Shown here: one piece after another, positions 12,005 to 22,590 of the stretch
Numbering within the stretch: position 1 is the first letter of the stretch
How the letters are laid out: every line of letters begins with the position of its first letter
Assembly (NCBI RefSeq): GCF_016808095.1
Contig: NC_068975.1
Span: forward strand, 2,976,001 to 3,040,000
Length of the DNA stretch: 64,000 bases
Direction: 5' to 3'
Source of the DNA: Vigna angularis
Taxonomy: Eukaryota > Streptophyta > Magnoliopsida > Fabales > Fabaceae
The notes under the pieces: generated by a model
The model's input: the letters and a program-made list of their open reading frames with translations, nothing else
What the model was told of the DNA's origin: nothing
Databases searched by the model: none
Program-made: the position numbers and the translations under genes

Positions 12005-12140
12005 TACCAACCCAAAAGACTCCCCCTAAGCAACAAATTTGGAAGGTTGCTCCATGTAAATATCTTCTTGCAAATCGTCGTTAAGAAAAGCATGGTTGAT
12101 ATCCAAAGGATAAAGAGATCATTGTTGAAGAGCTATCAAG
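12005..12140 (-). pseudogene. Copia RT fragment in left foldback arm
   Basis: Minus-strand translation gives LYPLDINHAFLNDDLQEDIY followed by MEQPSKFVA, the copia RT entry motif. The chain then ends and the sequence jumps to non-RT repeat. The matching fragment in the other arm is on the plus strand at about 12985-13070. Confidence 0.7.
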
Positions 12141-12984
12141 ACTATAAATAAATTAAATAAAATCATTTTTACCACGAGAGAAAAAAACATATATGGACGA
12201 GTTAAACGCAATGATGATAGAAGGGAAGTCAGAAGAGACAACAGCAGAAGAAGCCATGGATGAAAGGAAGGTGGAAACCTTAAAAATACAAGATTCTCCC
12301 ATCAAGGCACCTAAAAGTGGAAAAAGAGAAATCTCAACGTTTTGAATAGCTACTTGAGAGGAGACAAGACGTGCGACCACGCATGACGAACCTAAAAGAG
12401 GAAAACAAGTGACCTTTCTGCCGTTGGCAATATCGTCTATTGTTGTCGTCACTATCGTCTTCTATCGTTGCCACTACCAGAGTTCCAATTTTGATCGATG
12501 ATCACACGACTTTAATTGTCTCGGCCAGGTGAACATAGTGTTGTTAACGACGCCTTCATCGGAGCTCCTACTCGCTCTCAATGCCTTTTGAAGTTGTAGA
12601 TCTGCTCCATTTTTCATTGTACGTGGTGGCATGTATAGTCTCTTCTTAGGCACTAACTCAAAGTGTTAAGGTCACTCTTTTTCATCTTTCAGGTTTTTCA
12701 TGCATCATCGCACGTCCCGTCTCCTCTTAAGCAGCTATTTAGAGCATCAAGGTCATTCTTTTTCCTCTTTCAGGTGCATTGATTGGAGAATCTTGTAATT
12801 TTAAAGGTTTATCTCTCTTGTTCATCCATGGCTTCTTCACTTGTTCTCTTTTTTGACTTCCCTTTTGTAACCATTGCATTTGATCCGTCCATTTCTGTTT
12901 TTTCTCACGTGGTAAAGATTACCTTTTTTAGTTCATTTATTACCATGGTGGCTCTTTAATAATGACCTTTTTAACCACTAGATA

Positions 12985-13070
12985 TCAAAAATGCACTCTT
13001 TAAAGGTGATTTATTAGAGGAGATTTATATAGAGGAACCTCTCAGATTTGTTGCTTAGGAGAGTCTACTA
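12985..13070 (+). pseudogene. Copia RT fragment in right foldback arm
   Basis: Plus-strand translation gives IKNALFKGDLLEEIYIEEPL and then RFVA, the same RT motif as the left arm but on the opposite strand. The two copies differ at many bases, so the inverted duplication is old or joined two different family members. Confidence 0.65.
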
Positions 13071-13221
13071 GGTTGGTATTTCGTCTTTTATGTCGTCTTT
13101 GCAAATCATTAACAATTTGGTGTCACTCAAGTACAGAAGCAGATATTTTCATTAAGTCTTTATTGATTATATTAGTTATAAGCTTGGTACACACGATTTG
13201 TATACAAAAGATCAAAACCAG

Positions 13222-13233
13222 GCTCTAATACCA
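13222..13233 (-). promoter_or_regulatory. Primer binding site, tRNA-Met type
   Basis: The minus strand reads TGGTATTAGAGC, eleven of twelve bases of the copia/gypsy initiator tRNA-Met primer site, and directly abuts the 13234 LTR boundary. Confidence 0.75.
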
Positions 13234-13392
13234 TGTTGAATATAATGAAAACTATGTATGAGATTAATCTCTCTTATGTTAAATATACAAATAGGGTCCT
13301 CTATTTATAATAGAAGAAATATGGTCTAAAGAATAATAACAAACTAACGAAAGATAAAAGATAAAGATAAGATAAACATAATATATCTAACA
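13234..13392 (-). repeat. LTR of foldback copia element (5' LTR)
   Basis: Direct repeat of 11696-11871. The primer site is immediately adjacent on its left, which fixes this as the 5' LTR of a minus-strand element. Confidence 0.7.
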
Positions 13393-13663
13393 GTCTATAG
13401 GATAGATCGTCTAACACCTTCATGTTTTGATGTTTAATAATCAACGATAAACGAAATGAGTATTGGACAAAGTATTATCCTTTTGAAAATAGTATCATTG
13501 AATGACAGACATCTAATGAAACAGGCATTATGGAACCTGAATAAACAAAGAAAAGTTTCAGTAAATGTGCTAGAACCAAACGATCCTAATTATAATAGAC
13601 ATCTTATTACTAAATGATGATTTATTATTAAAGAGTCACTACATCAAACAATATTTTAGAAAA

Positions 13664-14847
13664 GGTTCAATCATTTTGATAGTTCCTATTCTCGGTGATT
13701 TTTCTCAAATAGGTGTTTCACTTCCTTTTTGTCTAAATTGGGTCCTATTTTTGAAAAATTGACGCAATTAGGTCCTTGCCATTAGTTTCGTACTAACATA
13801 GTTAAAAAGATGCCACATGTCAGCTCATGGTCTTTTTGAATTTTTTAAGTATTTTTTGAATTTTTTTTCATTATTTATTTATTTATTTATTAAATAAAAA
13901 AATTGTTGCCATGTGTCAAACTGACATTTTTCCACGTGCCATTGATAATGTGACATGACACTACTAGTGCCATGTGTCACTATCGGGCCACATGTCATTG
14001 CATTTGTCTCACTTTGGTTCTTGTATTTTTATTTTATTTCAATTTGGTCTGTATTCTTATTTTATCTCAATTTAAACTTAATTTTTTTTAAAGAATTAAA
14101 AAAAAATTCCTCCCCAAATTCAAACAAAATTTAATTTGTATATAAATATATACAAGTATTTTTATTGAAATTTATATTTTTTAAAAAAAATAAAAGAAAA
14201 ATTGCTCATTCATTTTATTTAGGTTAAATAATTTCATTTGTAGATCACCTTCTTTATTCTTATTTGTCTTAATTTAATTTTTGTTTTAAAAACTTTAATG
14301 CAACTAAGTTAATTTCGTTAGTACTATATAAATAAAAATGTATCATGTATTAGTTCATAATTTTTTTATTTTTTCAATAAAAAATATTAATTTGTATAAA
14401 ATATGTTGTAAAGATTTATTTGTAAATTAAATTTTGTTTCAATTTGGAGAGGAACAACATTGTTTATTTTTTTTAAAAACAAAAATATGACTAAATTGAA
14501 AAAAAATAAAAATACAAGGACCAAATTGAAACAAAATAAAAATATAAAAACTGAATTAAGACAAATGTAATAACACGTGGTTTGACAATGATACGTGACA
14601 CTACTAGTGTCACGTCAAACTGTCATTTCCACGTGGCATAATGTCAGTTTGCAACGTGGAAAATAAAAAATTCAAAAAAACAATGAGTTGACACGTGACA
14701 TCCTCTTTAACGATGTTAATACGGAACTAACAACAATGACCTAATTGCTTAAATTTTTCAGAAATAAGGACCCAGCTGAGAAAAAAAAAGTTAGGGATCT
14801 ATTTGAGAAAATTCATCGAAAATAGGGATTATCTGAATGATTAAACC
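13664..14847. mobile_element. Mutator-like non-autonomous element with long TIRs
   Basis: The ends are long inverted repeats of several hundred bases, starting GGTTCAATCATT on the left and ending as the complement of GGTTTAATCATT on the right. The flanking 9-mers TTTAGAAAA (13655-13663) and TTTAGTAAA (14848-14856) match at eight of nine bases, the target-duplication length of Mutator-like elements. The interior is A+T-rich and has no recognisable gene. Several CACGTG/CACGTGG words lie within the arms. Confidence 0.7.
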
Positions 14848-14856
14848 TTTAGTAAA

Positions 14857-16334
14857 TGCATCAATATGCTACATGATAGTTTTGCTAAATGTGCTCTCGT
14901 TTTACCTTACTAAACAATGCAATAATGTGTTACATGATGTGTTTGGTAAATGCGCTAAAGTTGTAAACAATGCTTCAAAAACAATATGTTGAGCAATACT
15001 TTCCTAAATGCGCTCTTATACAAAACAAAGATCCCTAAACAATGAACTATTAGTAAACGACTTTAAAAGGTTAAACGATACCTTTTACTAAAGGATGTTC
15101 TCATCCAACGATGAAATCTTTATGAATCAATACTTAATATCTTTTCAAAAGTGCTTAAAACGATCTACATGTATAGAAAAATTGACAAGAACCAAGTTGT
15201 TTTGAACACTCAATGTAAAGCATTAAATGCACAATGTTTCAAACAATAAAAGTAATAAGAAAAAGGACATATCTGTCAGTATACATCTCTACTCTATTGC
15301 ACGTATCCACCTACTCCATCATGAACAAGTCAGAAGTGGACATTAGAAACAAAGAAGAAATTCATGGAATGTTCTCTCCATTAAAAGTCGTGCTGAAGAT
15401 TTCGTACAATTTACTTTGGTTATAGTATTGCAAAAAGCATGCCTTCTCTGACACGTTGATTTCAACCTAATGCTGCTACCTATGAAAAGGCTACGAAGAT
15501 TTGAAGATTGAAGATAAGCATTGTCTAACGAATATTTTCCCACGAAGCTTATAAATAGAATATCCCTTCCAAAGAAGATCAAGAAGGATATTAGCACACG
15601 AATAACAAAAAGATCATCTAAAAACCGAAACCCACACTCGTGCAAGAACAAAAACTCTGAGAATACACCTCCAAGCTTTATAGATTCATAAAGGTATATT
15701 TGTAAGAAAATTGTTTTGAAATCAAACCCCATTATTCTTTCTATATCTATTTCAAAATTTCAGAGATTCCAAATTTTTTCCTACCTTTGCCTTAGTTTCA
15801 TTATATATAACCTTTAGAAAGTCCTCATGATCAGTAATTGCATGTTTTTTTTCAAAAGTATGTGAATATTAGAGTCTTGTTAAATATCAAGCGTGTTTAC
15901 TTAAATGGGTATTTTGAGTGTAAACACAAGACAAAAACACTTGAGAGAGTTGGGAAAAATTTTAATGGAATAATTGTTTCTAAATTGTGGTATTTTGAGT
16001 GCATATTTATGCCCACATTTTAGGTTTAACTTCAAACCTTTAGTGGAATAATTGTCTTTAAATTGTTGATTTGGATAGGATTTATGAAGTTTGGATTTAT
16101 TGGTTTTGGAAATTAAAGAGACTTAAAATGTGATTTTTAGTTGCATAAATTATTTTGGATAGTCTAATTTTTGTTGATGCAACTAAAATTAAAGTTGAAT
16201 TGACTCAAAACATGAAAATAAGTGATTGATGTTGAAAAATTAAGCCAAAAATTAGTCTATTCAAGAAATGAATACACAAGGAATTGAATGCAACCCTGAA
16301 TTTTCATTTATACACTCCCTTCTTTAGATAATGG
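14857..16334. other. A+T-rich spacer, possibly an old copia LTR
   Basis: I see no gene. A TATAAATA at 15550-15557 and the phrasing of the surrounding sequence resemble a copia LTR promoter region and leader. The short open frames at 15234-15425 and 15732-15343 match no family I know. Confidence 0.4.
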
Positions 16335-16339
16335 ACCAC

Positions 16340-17929
16340 TGATAATGCTAAATTATACCATATTTTAAGCATCATTTTAGTGGCAAAATCAACTCCTTTC
16401 TTACTTATAACTTGCTTAATCCTCTTGTTTTGCCTTGTTTTCTAAATAATTGTGTTTTTGGCTACTTTGATGTACTTTCATCAATAATCCCTTATTTTGT
16501 AGCTAAAAATGAGCTTGGAAGACTCTCCGACAAACTATAGAACTGGACCAAGAAATTAGCACGAAGAAATGCCATCAGCAGTGCAAGAACGCTCGTCCCA
16601 GGAGAGCGGACACTCGTCCAGAAGGCAGAGCGGACGCTCGTCCAGCCAGCAGAAGTGGACGCTCGTCCAGCCATGCAGAAGAGGACGCTCTTCCTGAGAG
16701 ATGCTCAATGGACGCTCGTCCATTCAGAAGAAACGAGAGGACGCTCGTCCAAGGACGCTCGTCCGAGGACGCTCGTCCAAATGCGAGAGGGAGAGGACGC
16801 TCGTCCCAGGCAGAGGACGCTCGTCCCGATTTCAGTGGACGCTCGTCCATGAAGGCGTCAGTGGACGCTCGGCAGCGAGAAGGGACGCTCGTCCACTTTC
16901 AATTTTTCCAGAGAGTCTCGTGCCCAGGCGCGAAAATGGGGCGCCCGGGCGTGACTTTCCAGAGAGTCTCGCGCCCGGGCGCGACTGACAGAGGGCGCCG
17001 GGCGCAACTTTTACTGATGTGGCAGACAACTTATTTAACCCTAAAACGCGAAGGGGAAACGGTCTTTGGTCATTTGGAGGCGCGATTTCACGGCTGGAGC
17101 TCATGGAGGGCGTGAGGAGCTTGTGGGAACATCTCCTCCTCTTCCTTTGGGTCTCCTTCTTCTTCCATCTTCCATGTTTGTAAGCTTTAGGGTTCTCCAT
17201 GGAAATGGAGAACCAAACCCATCTTGTTGGGATTAGTTGTAGCCTTTGAATTCTTGTGTAATTGTTGAATGATTTGAATTTATATATGCCTTTTCTATCA
17301 ATTGCTAGTATTCTTGTTTCCAATCTTAAAGCTTGCATGTAATGGGAACGTTCATGACTTGATTTTGGGGTTTTATGGATTATGGGAACGTAAGATGAAA
17401 CCCGGAACTGAAATAGGAGTCCCTGTGGGTCATTGATTCTAGGAATGGAAGATGATTCACATGTTGTCTTAGATCCCAGCTCTTTAATGCGGGTTTTGCT
17501 TGTTAGATTGCCAAGGAATTGGGGTTTGATAAGGAAAACCTAGGCTCTTTCATCTAAGGAATTAGGGCTAGAGTGCTTTAGTGGATTGACTTTAGTAAAT
17601 TGATAGAGAGGAGATAAAATTGGTTATACACAAGAGTGCATTGGTGAAAACTAACCTTAGCAATGTCATTTCATACCATTTCGAGTCTTTTCTATTTCCA
17701 AGTGCCTTCAATACCAAAGTCCAACCTTGTAATTATGTATGAATTTAACATTTCTGCACTTGTTTGTAAATTGATGTTATGTTCTTGAGTCTATATGAGT
17801 TATTAATCCCACAATTCTCTAGTATTACGAGTCTCTTGGGAAAACGATACCCGGTCTTACCGGTTTATTACTTGAACGATTCGGTGCACTTGCTGAAATC
17901 GAGCCCAACAAGTATTTTTTGAGCTAACA
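16340..17929 (+). repeat. Solo LTR, probably Ty3/gypsy (Tat/Athila type)
   Basis: A 1,590-bp TG...CA segment flanked by perfect ACCAC target duplications (16335-16339 and 17930-17934), with no internal region, so it is a solo LTR left by recombination. The right third carries words typical of these LTRs (ACGATTCGGTGCACTTG, GAGCCCAACA). The left part contains the ACGCTCGTCC repeats and a GC-rich GCGCCCGGGCGCG block. Orientation and lineage come from the 3' end words and are inference. Confidence 0.7.
16589..16894. repeat. ACGCTCGTCC short-period repeats in solo LTR
   Basis: Eleven exact ACGCTCGTCC copies and three one- or two-base variants, at spacings from 14 to about 46 bases, mostly inside GGACGCTCGTCCA. 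The peptide-like open frames over this stretch are by-products of the repeat and appear on both strands. Confidence 0.85.
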
Positions 17930-17934
17930 ACCAC

Positions 17935-18505
17935 ACCATTAGATTTTACTCCTACACCCCTACATTTTTACAAGTTCACCCTTTTTTAGCAATAGGCCAT
18001 ACAAGCAACATTTACTCCTACATTTATAGGCTAAAAAGCCTAACTTGGCTAACTTAGAGAGCAAAGAGAAAATCCTCTCCATCGGGAGGAGGACGTGTGT
18101 TAAAAATTCTCTCCAATGAGAGGAGGACATGTGACCACTTACAATGAAAAATCTTCTCCATGTGAACATGACATATGGCCACTTTCAGAAGGAGCGGAAG
18201 ACCTACTTCTCTTGCTCACCAAGCTATTGAAAACTTTGACTCCCTTTCTCAACAAAAGCCTTTTGGATGTCCCACCTTTGTCAACATTGGGCCTTGTTCC
18301 TTTGTTAACTTAAGTGGTCAAAACCCTATTCTACTTGGCTCAAAATACAAGGCCTAATATTATTCTACTATATGATGGCCCAAGAAAAGAAGAGCTTGAC
18401 TTCACCTTTCATGGTTGACTCTTCTTGGATTTTCTTGGCCATGCTTCTTATGATTGGACCTTTGGCTAAGGGTTTTCCATCAAGAGTTTAGGCCAACTCT
18501 ATGAG
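17935..18505. repeat. Dispersed repeat, left part (split by the 18511-19624 solo LTR)
   Basis: The sequence continues at 19630, and a diverged relative lies at 22930-23700 (shared words AGGCCAACTCTA, AAGGAGA-CACA, GCAGCATAACA). It carries hairpin-like AAAATCCTCTCC / GGAGGAGGAC units at about 18065-18180. I see no protein function in it. Confidence 0.5.
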
Positions 18506-18717
18506 GAAGGTGTTAGCAAAATGATGAAGATGAAGTTTTGATGATGTCCAAATCAAGTCAAGAGAAATCAAGATTCAAAATGTTATGAAGACTTGTATTG
18601 CTATGGAAAGCTTTTGTAATAATTATAGTTTAGTATCTAGGACTTAGATTATGAGTGGATTTATGTTTGCATTCAAAAGAGATGTAAAAATAAGCCAAAC
18701 AGCAAAATCTGTGCAGT

Positions 18718-18946
18718 GTTAATCGATTAACACAGGGTGTAAATCGATTGTTCCAGAGACAAATGAAGAAGCACTGCATTGAGCTGTTAATCGATTAACA
18801 AGGGGTGTTAATCGATTAACGTTAATCGATTAACAAGGGTTGTTAATCGATTAACACAGGAACGTTTGAAAAACTAGCCGTTTTTCTAGCCGTTGGACTA
18901 TCCGTTGGGGTGTTAATCGATTAACCACTGTAGCTAATCGATTAAC
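18718..18946. repeat. GTTAATCGATTAAC palindrome cluster
   Basis: Six exact copies of the 14-bp perfect palindrome start at 18718, 18786, 18807, 18821, 18842 and 18912, with variants at about 18739 and 18933. The cluster ends about 50 bp upstream of the TATA box, a place where binding sites for a dimeric protein would act. Confidence 0.85.
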
Positions 18947-18995
18947 ACAGTGTGAAAGGCTTGAAACGAAAAATGGAAGAGCCTTTGGATGAGTC

Positions 18996-19003
18996 TATAA
19001 ATA
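18996..19003 (+). promoter_or_regulatory. TATA box of solo LTR
   Basis: TATAAATA inside GTCTATAAATAGACTC, itself a short palindrome, about 30-40 bases before a purine/CA-rich stretch that could be the transcript start. It supports plus orientation of the LTR. Confidence 0.55.
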
Positions 19004-19194
19004 GACTCTCATTTCCTCTCAAGTTAGTAAAAACAACCAGAGACACAGAAACTCTTCCCTTGTGCTCAAAATACTCAGAAATTCTTGAGACTTGTGTGTT
19101 CTTGTTCGGCTTGTGAAACTCTTGTCTGTGGAGCTGGTGAAGTGCTGCTACGGTGACAGAGGAAATAGCCGGTTCATCCTTGGTGTGTCTAAGG

Positions 19195-19290
19195 AGGTGT
19201 TCGGAAGAGAATCATCCTTCGTGAAGTATTCGGAGGAGGTGTTCATCCTTCGTGAAGTATTCGGAGGAGGTGTTCATCCTTTGTGAAGAC
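19195..19290 (+). repeat. About 30-bp direct repeats in solo LTR leader
   Basis: Three copies of a GGAGGTGTTCATCCTTCGTG-type unit followed by AAGTATTC, the last one diverged. They explain the short open frame at 19092-19286. Confidence 0.7.
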
Positions 19291-19629
19291 TCAAAGGAGG
19301 TGTAGGTTCATCTCTTGTGGTATCAAGAGAGGTGGTTTCTAAACTCTTACAAATTGTTTCTTTGTGATTGTAATTTGTAATTGTTTTGTGTTAGTGAAAA
19401 AGGTTTATCTTATTTGAGATAAACGACTGGACGTAGGATTGGTAAGATCCGAACCAGGATAAAATCATCTGTGCAAATTTCTCTCAACCTTACTCTCTTT
19501 GTTTGTCAATATTAATTGCTAAGTAAGTTTAACTGAGTAGAAATTAAAAGGCACAAGTTAGTATTAAAAACCCTCTTGGTTTGTTATTCCACGCTAACCA
19601 TTCCGCTGCAGCCGCGCTCTGACAGAAGG

Positions 19630-20555
19630 TGGCTAAAGGAGACCACATGGGATGCTATCGCCTTTGGTGACCTAAGATAGGTAGTATAACACAAGAATTG
19701 CAGCATAACATCGCTCAAATTCAAAGGGGACTATAAGAGTGGTAGACAACTCTATTTATAGGCTAAGAATGTCTCCAAATTGTAGAACCTAGACCTACAA
19801 ACCCAAACTTGGCTAGCTTAGAGAACAAGGTGAAAAAATAATCTCCTTTAGGAAGAGGAGATGTGGAAAAAAAAATCTTCTCTATTAGGAGAAAAACATG
19901 TGGCCACTATCTATAAGAGAGACTTGGAGTCTAAGTCAGGGTTGTATCCTTTTCAAGACACCTCTTTTAAATCTAATTTATAGAAGCTTGCTTTGCCTTT
20001 TTATACGAACACCCTTAGGCTTTGTTTTATTACTAAGAGATCCCTCATGCTTACCTATATAAGATGATTTTTAAGATTTGTAAAAAGGTTGAATATTTTT
20101 AGTTTATACATACATTTTGTTCAACCTTTGTGAGAGTGCTCTCTTAGGAGCGTTCTCTTAATTAGCCTTATATTGAGCTAAAACTCAAGTAGCAACATCC
20201 TCATTCATCTTGTCTTGGTGAGCATTTGTATCCGCCAAAGTGGTATGCCATCCTTGAGTTCCCCTCCACCTTTCATGACTTTCATCTTTTATTCATCTTT
20301 TCTTCTCCTTTGATGCACGTTCATTTCAGAATATACCACATTTTAGGTTCTTGTTTAAGTTATTGAGTAATTGAACTTCTTCTCTCATATAAGTCTCCTT
20401 GAAGTGTATCTTCACAACTATATAACATTGTTATCTTAATGTCTAGTAAAAATCTTCATGGAGTTTTCTTAATCACCAAAACATCATACAAAGCTAAACT
20501 CTAAAATGGGTATTTATCATTGCCCTGGGCCAAAATTCTAAACGGGTTGATCAAG
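19630..20555. repeat. Dispersed repeat, right part
   Basis: Continuation of 17935-18505 after the solo LTR. A further hairpin unit lies at 19838-19905. I see nothing that looks coding. Confidence 0.45.
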
Positions 20556-20559
20556 CGAA

Positions 20560-21125
20560 AAATTGAGACTGATCAGCTCGGGCTAAAAGACAACGTTGGT
20601 TAAGTCAGGTTGAAGGTCATGATGAACCAACTCGAGCTAAAGGGTGAAATAGAGCGCCTTAGGAAGTACTTTGAGACGAGGTAGTCCAAACCAAAGGATA
20701 ACACAAGTCAGTCTAAGACGAAGGTCAAGATGGATCAGCCTAGAACAAAGGTTGAGACACATCGACCTAAGCAAAAGGTTAAGATTGACCAACCTGGGGA
20801 CGAGGGTCGAGATGGGTCGACCAAGATGGAAGGTCAAGACGGGTCGTATAGGCCAAATGTTATATGGGTAGACGCGAGTTGAAAGGTAAGATGGTCATGT
20901 TAGTTCGACATAGAGACAAGTTAGCCATAGTTGAAGGTCAACAAAATTTTGTCATAGTCAAAATTTGTGACCGACCTGGACCGAATGTGAACACAGCCTA
21001 TCTCAGACCAAAGGTTGAGACTAGTGAACCTAATTCATAGGTCGAGACGAGTTGTTTGAGGCTGAATGTCAAGATGGGTCGACTTGGGCCAAAAGGCGAG
21101 ATAGGTCGGCCTAAGTCAAGGTTTA
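20560..21125. repeat. Degenerate ~27-bp minisatellite, left part
   Basis: Units of 26-28 bases built on AAGGT-GAGA-GGGTCGACC and TGGGCCA, strongly diverged. The best preserved run is about 20715-20860. It resumes after the solo LTR at 22446. The opposing open frames at 20637-20871 are by-products of the repeat. Confidence 0.65.
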
Positions 21126-21130
21126 AGACC

Positions 21131-22440
21131 TGTTAAGAAAAAATCATCTAAAGAGAATAGGTTATTTAGCAACTCGAGTTTTAAAGTTTAATAAACAACA
21201 TTTAATGAAATATCGTTTAGTGAAGTATATCGTCTAAGCAAAGTGCATATCAAAACATCTTTATTAAACGCATGCAAGACAAACCATGATATGTCAGTTA
21301 TAAAAGGTTAAACAATATTTGACAAAAGCACATCTAGAGAAAATAAGGATTAAGCGTTATATATCCTATCATTGATACTACTTTAAAGAGCATAGACTTG
21401 CGTTAAATGCTTATATTACAAATCATGCTTCAACACTTAATCAATGTATAAAATATTAAATGCATGTGTGTAATATACTTTGTGTACTTTGCTTGTTTTT
21501 TCTCTTTATCTATGTAGATATTGAAAATACTAAGCTTTACTCAAAAACACTACACATGAATTAGAAAGATATTGTGAAATAGGAAAACATTCTTGGAATA
21601 TTTCCATAAAGCTTTGTGTCCTGCCATAGCCGAACAACTCTGAATATGAAAGCAAAGCTACTCTTCCCAAGGTGAAGACATAGTCTTACAACTCTCACTC
21701 TTAAAGCAATGCTACTCTTCCTAAGGTGCAAATAAGTAAAAATCTTCGTACGAGAAGCCACCTACTCTTAAGAATGTCGACTCTCTCTAAGTAACGATCA
21801 TCTCTCAAAGAAAGTTATATAAGGAGGACTTACACAAGAGAATAAAAGAACTTTAGCTATCATTGTATCTTATGTTGTTATTCTCTCTATAAGCATACAT
21901 CATTTGAATATGTTCATAGAACAAAAGAAAATCTTTCACGTTACCAGATTTCATTGTCTTGTATTTATCCTCTCTCTAAGAGTTACTCAAATTTGTACTT
22001 GTTATCAAACACTTATTATGCTTTCATATTCTAAATAGAATTAAAAGACTTGTACTATTTCGCTCAAGTGAGTTAAACGTTCTAAACGGTTGTCTAGGAT
22101 TGAAACCAAAAGTTGTTAACCTTGGACTAGTCAGGTTGACTAGGGAAACCAAGAGTTGTTGATAATACTCGGTGTATAACGGGAGTGGCCTATACTTGTT
22201 TGTAATCTTGTATAAGATTAGTGGATCACCTTACGAGTTCTTAAGGGAGACTACATGTAGCTTAGGTTGAGTGAACCAGTATAAAACGCTTTCCTAAACG
22301 CTTACTTGAAAACACACGTTTTTAACAACCACTACAATTTAACTAACACTCACAACAATTATTAAAACTTGTTTTTGCGAAAAGTTTTAAAACACTATTT
22401 AACATCCCCCCTCCCCTTTCTAGTGTTTCCATGTATTTCA
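21131..22440 (+). repeat. Solo LTR, copia-like, inserted in minisatellite
   Basis: Runs from TGTTAAGAAAA to CCATGTATTTCA, with near-matching flanks AGACC (21126-21130) and AGACT (22441-22445). A TATATAA box is at 21816-21822. The end carries ACATCCCCCCTCCCCTTTCT, a C-rich block common near the 3' end of legume copia LTRs. The same ~27-bp array lies on both sides, which supports a single insertion and internal deletion. Confidence 0.65.
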
Positions 22441-22445
22441 AGACT

Positions 22446-22590
22446 GATTGGCCTCGATCGATGGTCATGACAGGCCAACTAGGGCCGAAGGTGAGACAAG
22501 TTGACTAAGGGTGAAAGTGTGGACTGGTTGATTGGGCTAAAAATTGAGATGAGCCGATTAGGCCAAAAATTGAGACCAACCCTGCCCTTT
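22446..22590. repeat. Degenerate ~27-bp minisatellite, right part
   Basis: Same unit type as 20560-21125, interrupted by the solo LTR. Confidence 0.6.

Larger units (their letters stand above)
11696..13392 (-). mobile_element. Non-autonomous copia-derived element with internal foldback
   Basis: Two short direct LTRs (11696-11871 and 13234-13392, both starting TGTTGAATAT and ending in TATCTAAC/CTAACA) flank the element. Perfect GTCTA target duplications lie at 11691-11695 and 13393-13397. The primer site TGGTATTAGAGC is on the minus strand at 13222-13233, one mismatch from the tRNA-Met complement. The interior is mainly a long inverted repeat: left arm about 11889-12420, right arm about 12660-13195, with a 240-bp loop. 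Both arms carry a copia RT fragment. There is no intact frame, so any movement relied on proteins supplied in trans. Confidence 0.75.
18511..19624 (+). repeat. Solo LTR with palindromic repeats
   Basis: A 1,114-bp segment from TGTTAGCAAAATG to GCGCTCTGACA, flanked by perfect GAAGG target duplications (18506-18510 and 19625-19629). It has a TATAAATA box, a palindromic repeat cluster upstream of it, and a 30-bp direct repeat downstream (19195-19290). No internal region or second LTR is present. The AATCGATT-rich U3 resembles that of the copia LTRs at 33 and 10242, so a copia origin is likely but unproven. Confidence 0.75.

Noticed and set aside
15343..15732. 129-codon minus-strand frame
   Set aside because: It has no recognisable domain, phenylalanine-rich chance composition and an LTR-like context.
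16589..16894. CRISPR-like short regular repeats
   Set aside because: The spacers are variable, very short and partly made of the same repeat. The genome is a plant's.
16492..17338. Several open frames on both strands giving repetitive Arg/Ser/Pro-rich peptides
   Set aside because: They arise from the ACGCTCGTCC repeats read in different frames and lie inside a solo LTR with target duplications. They have no start context or conserved domain.
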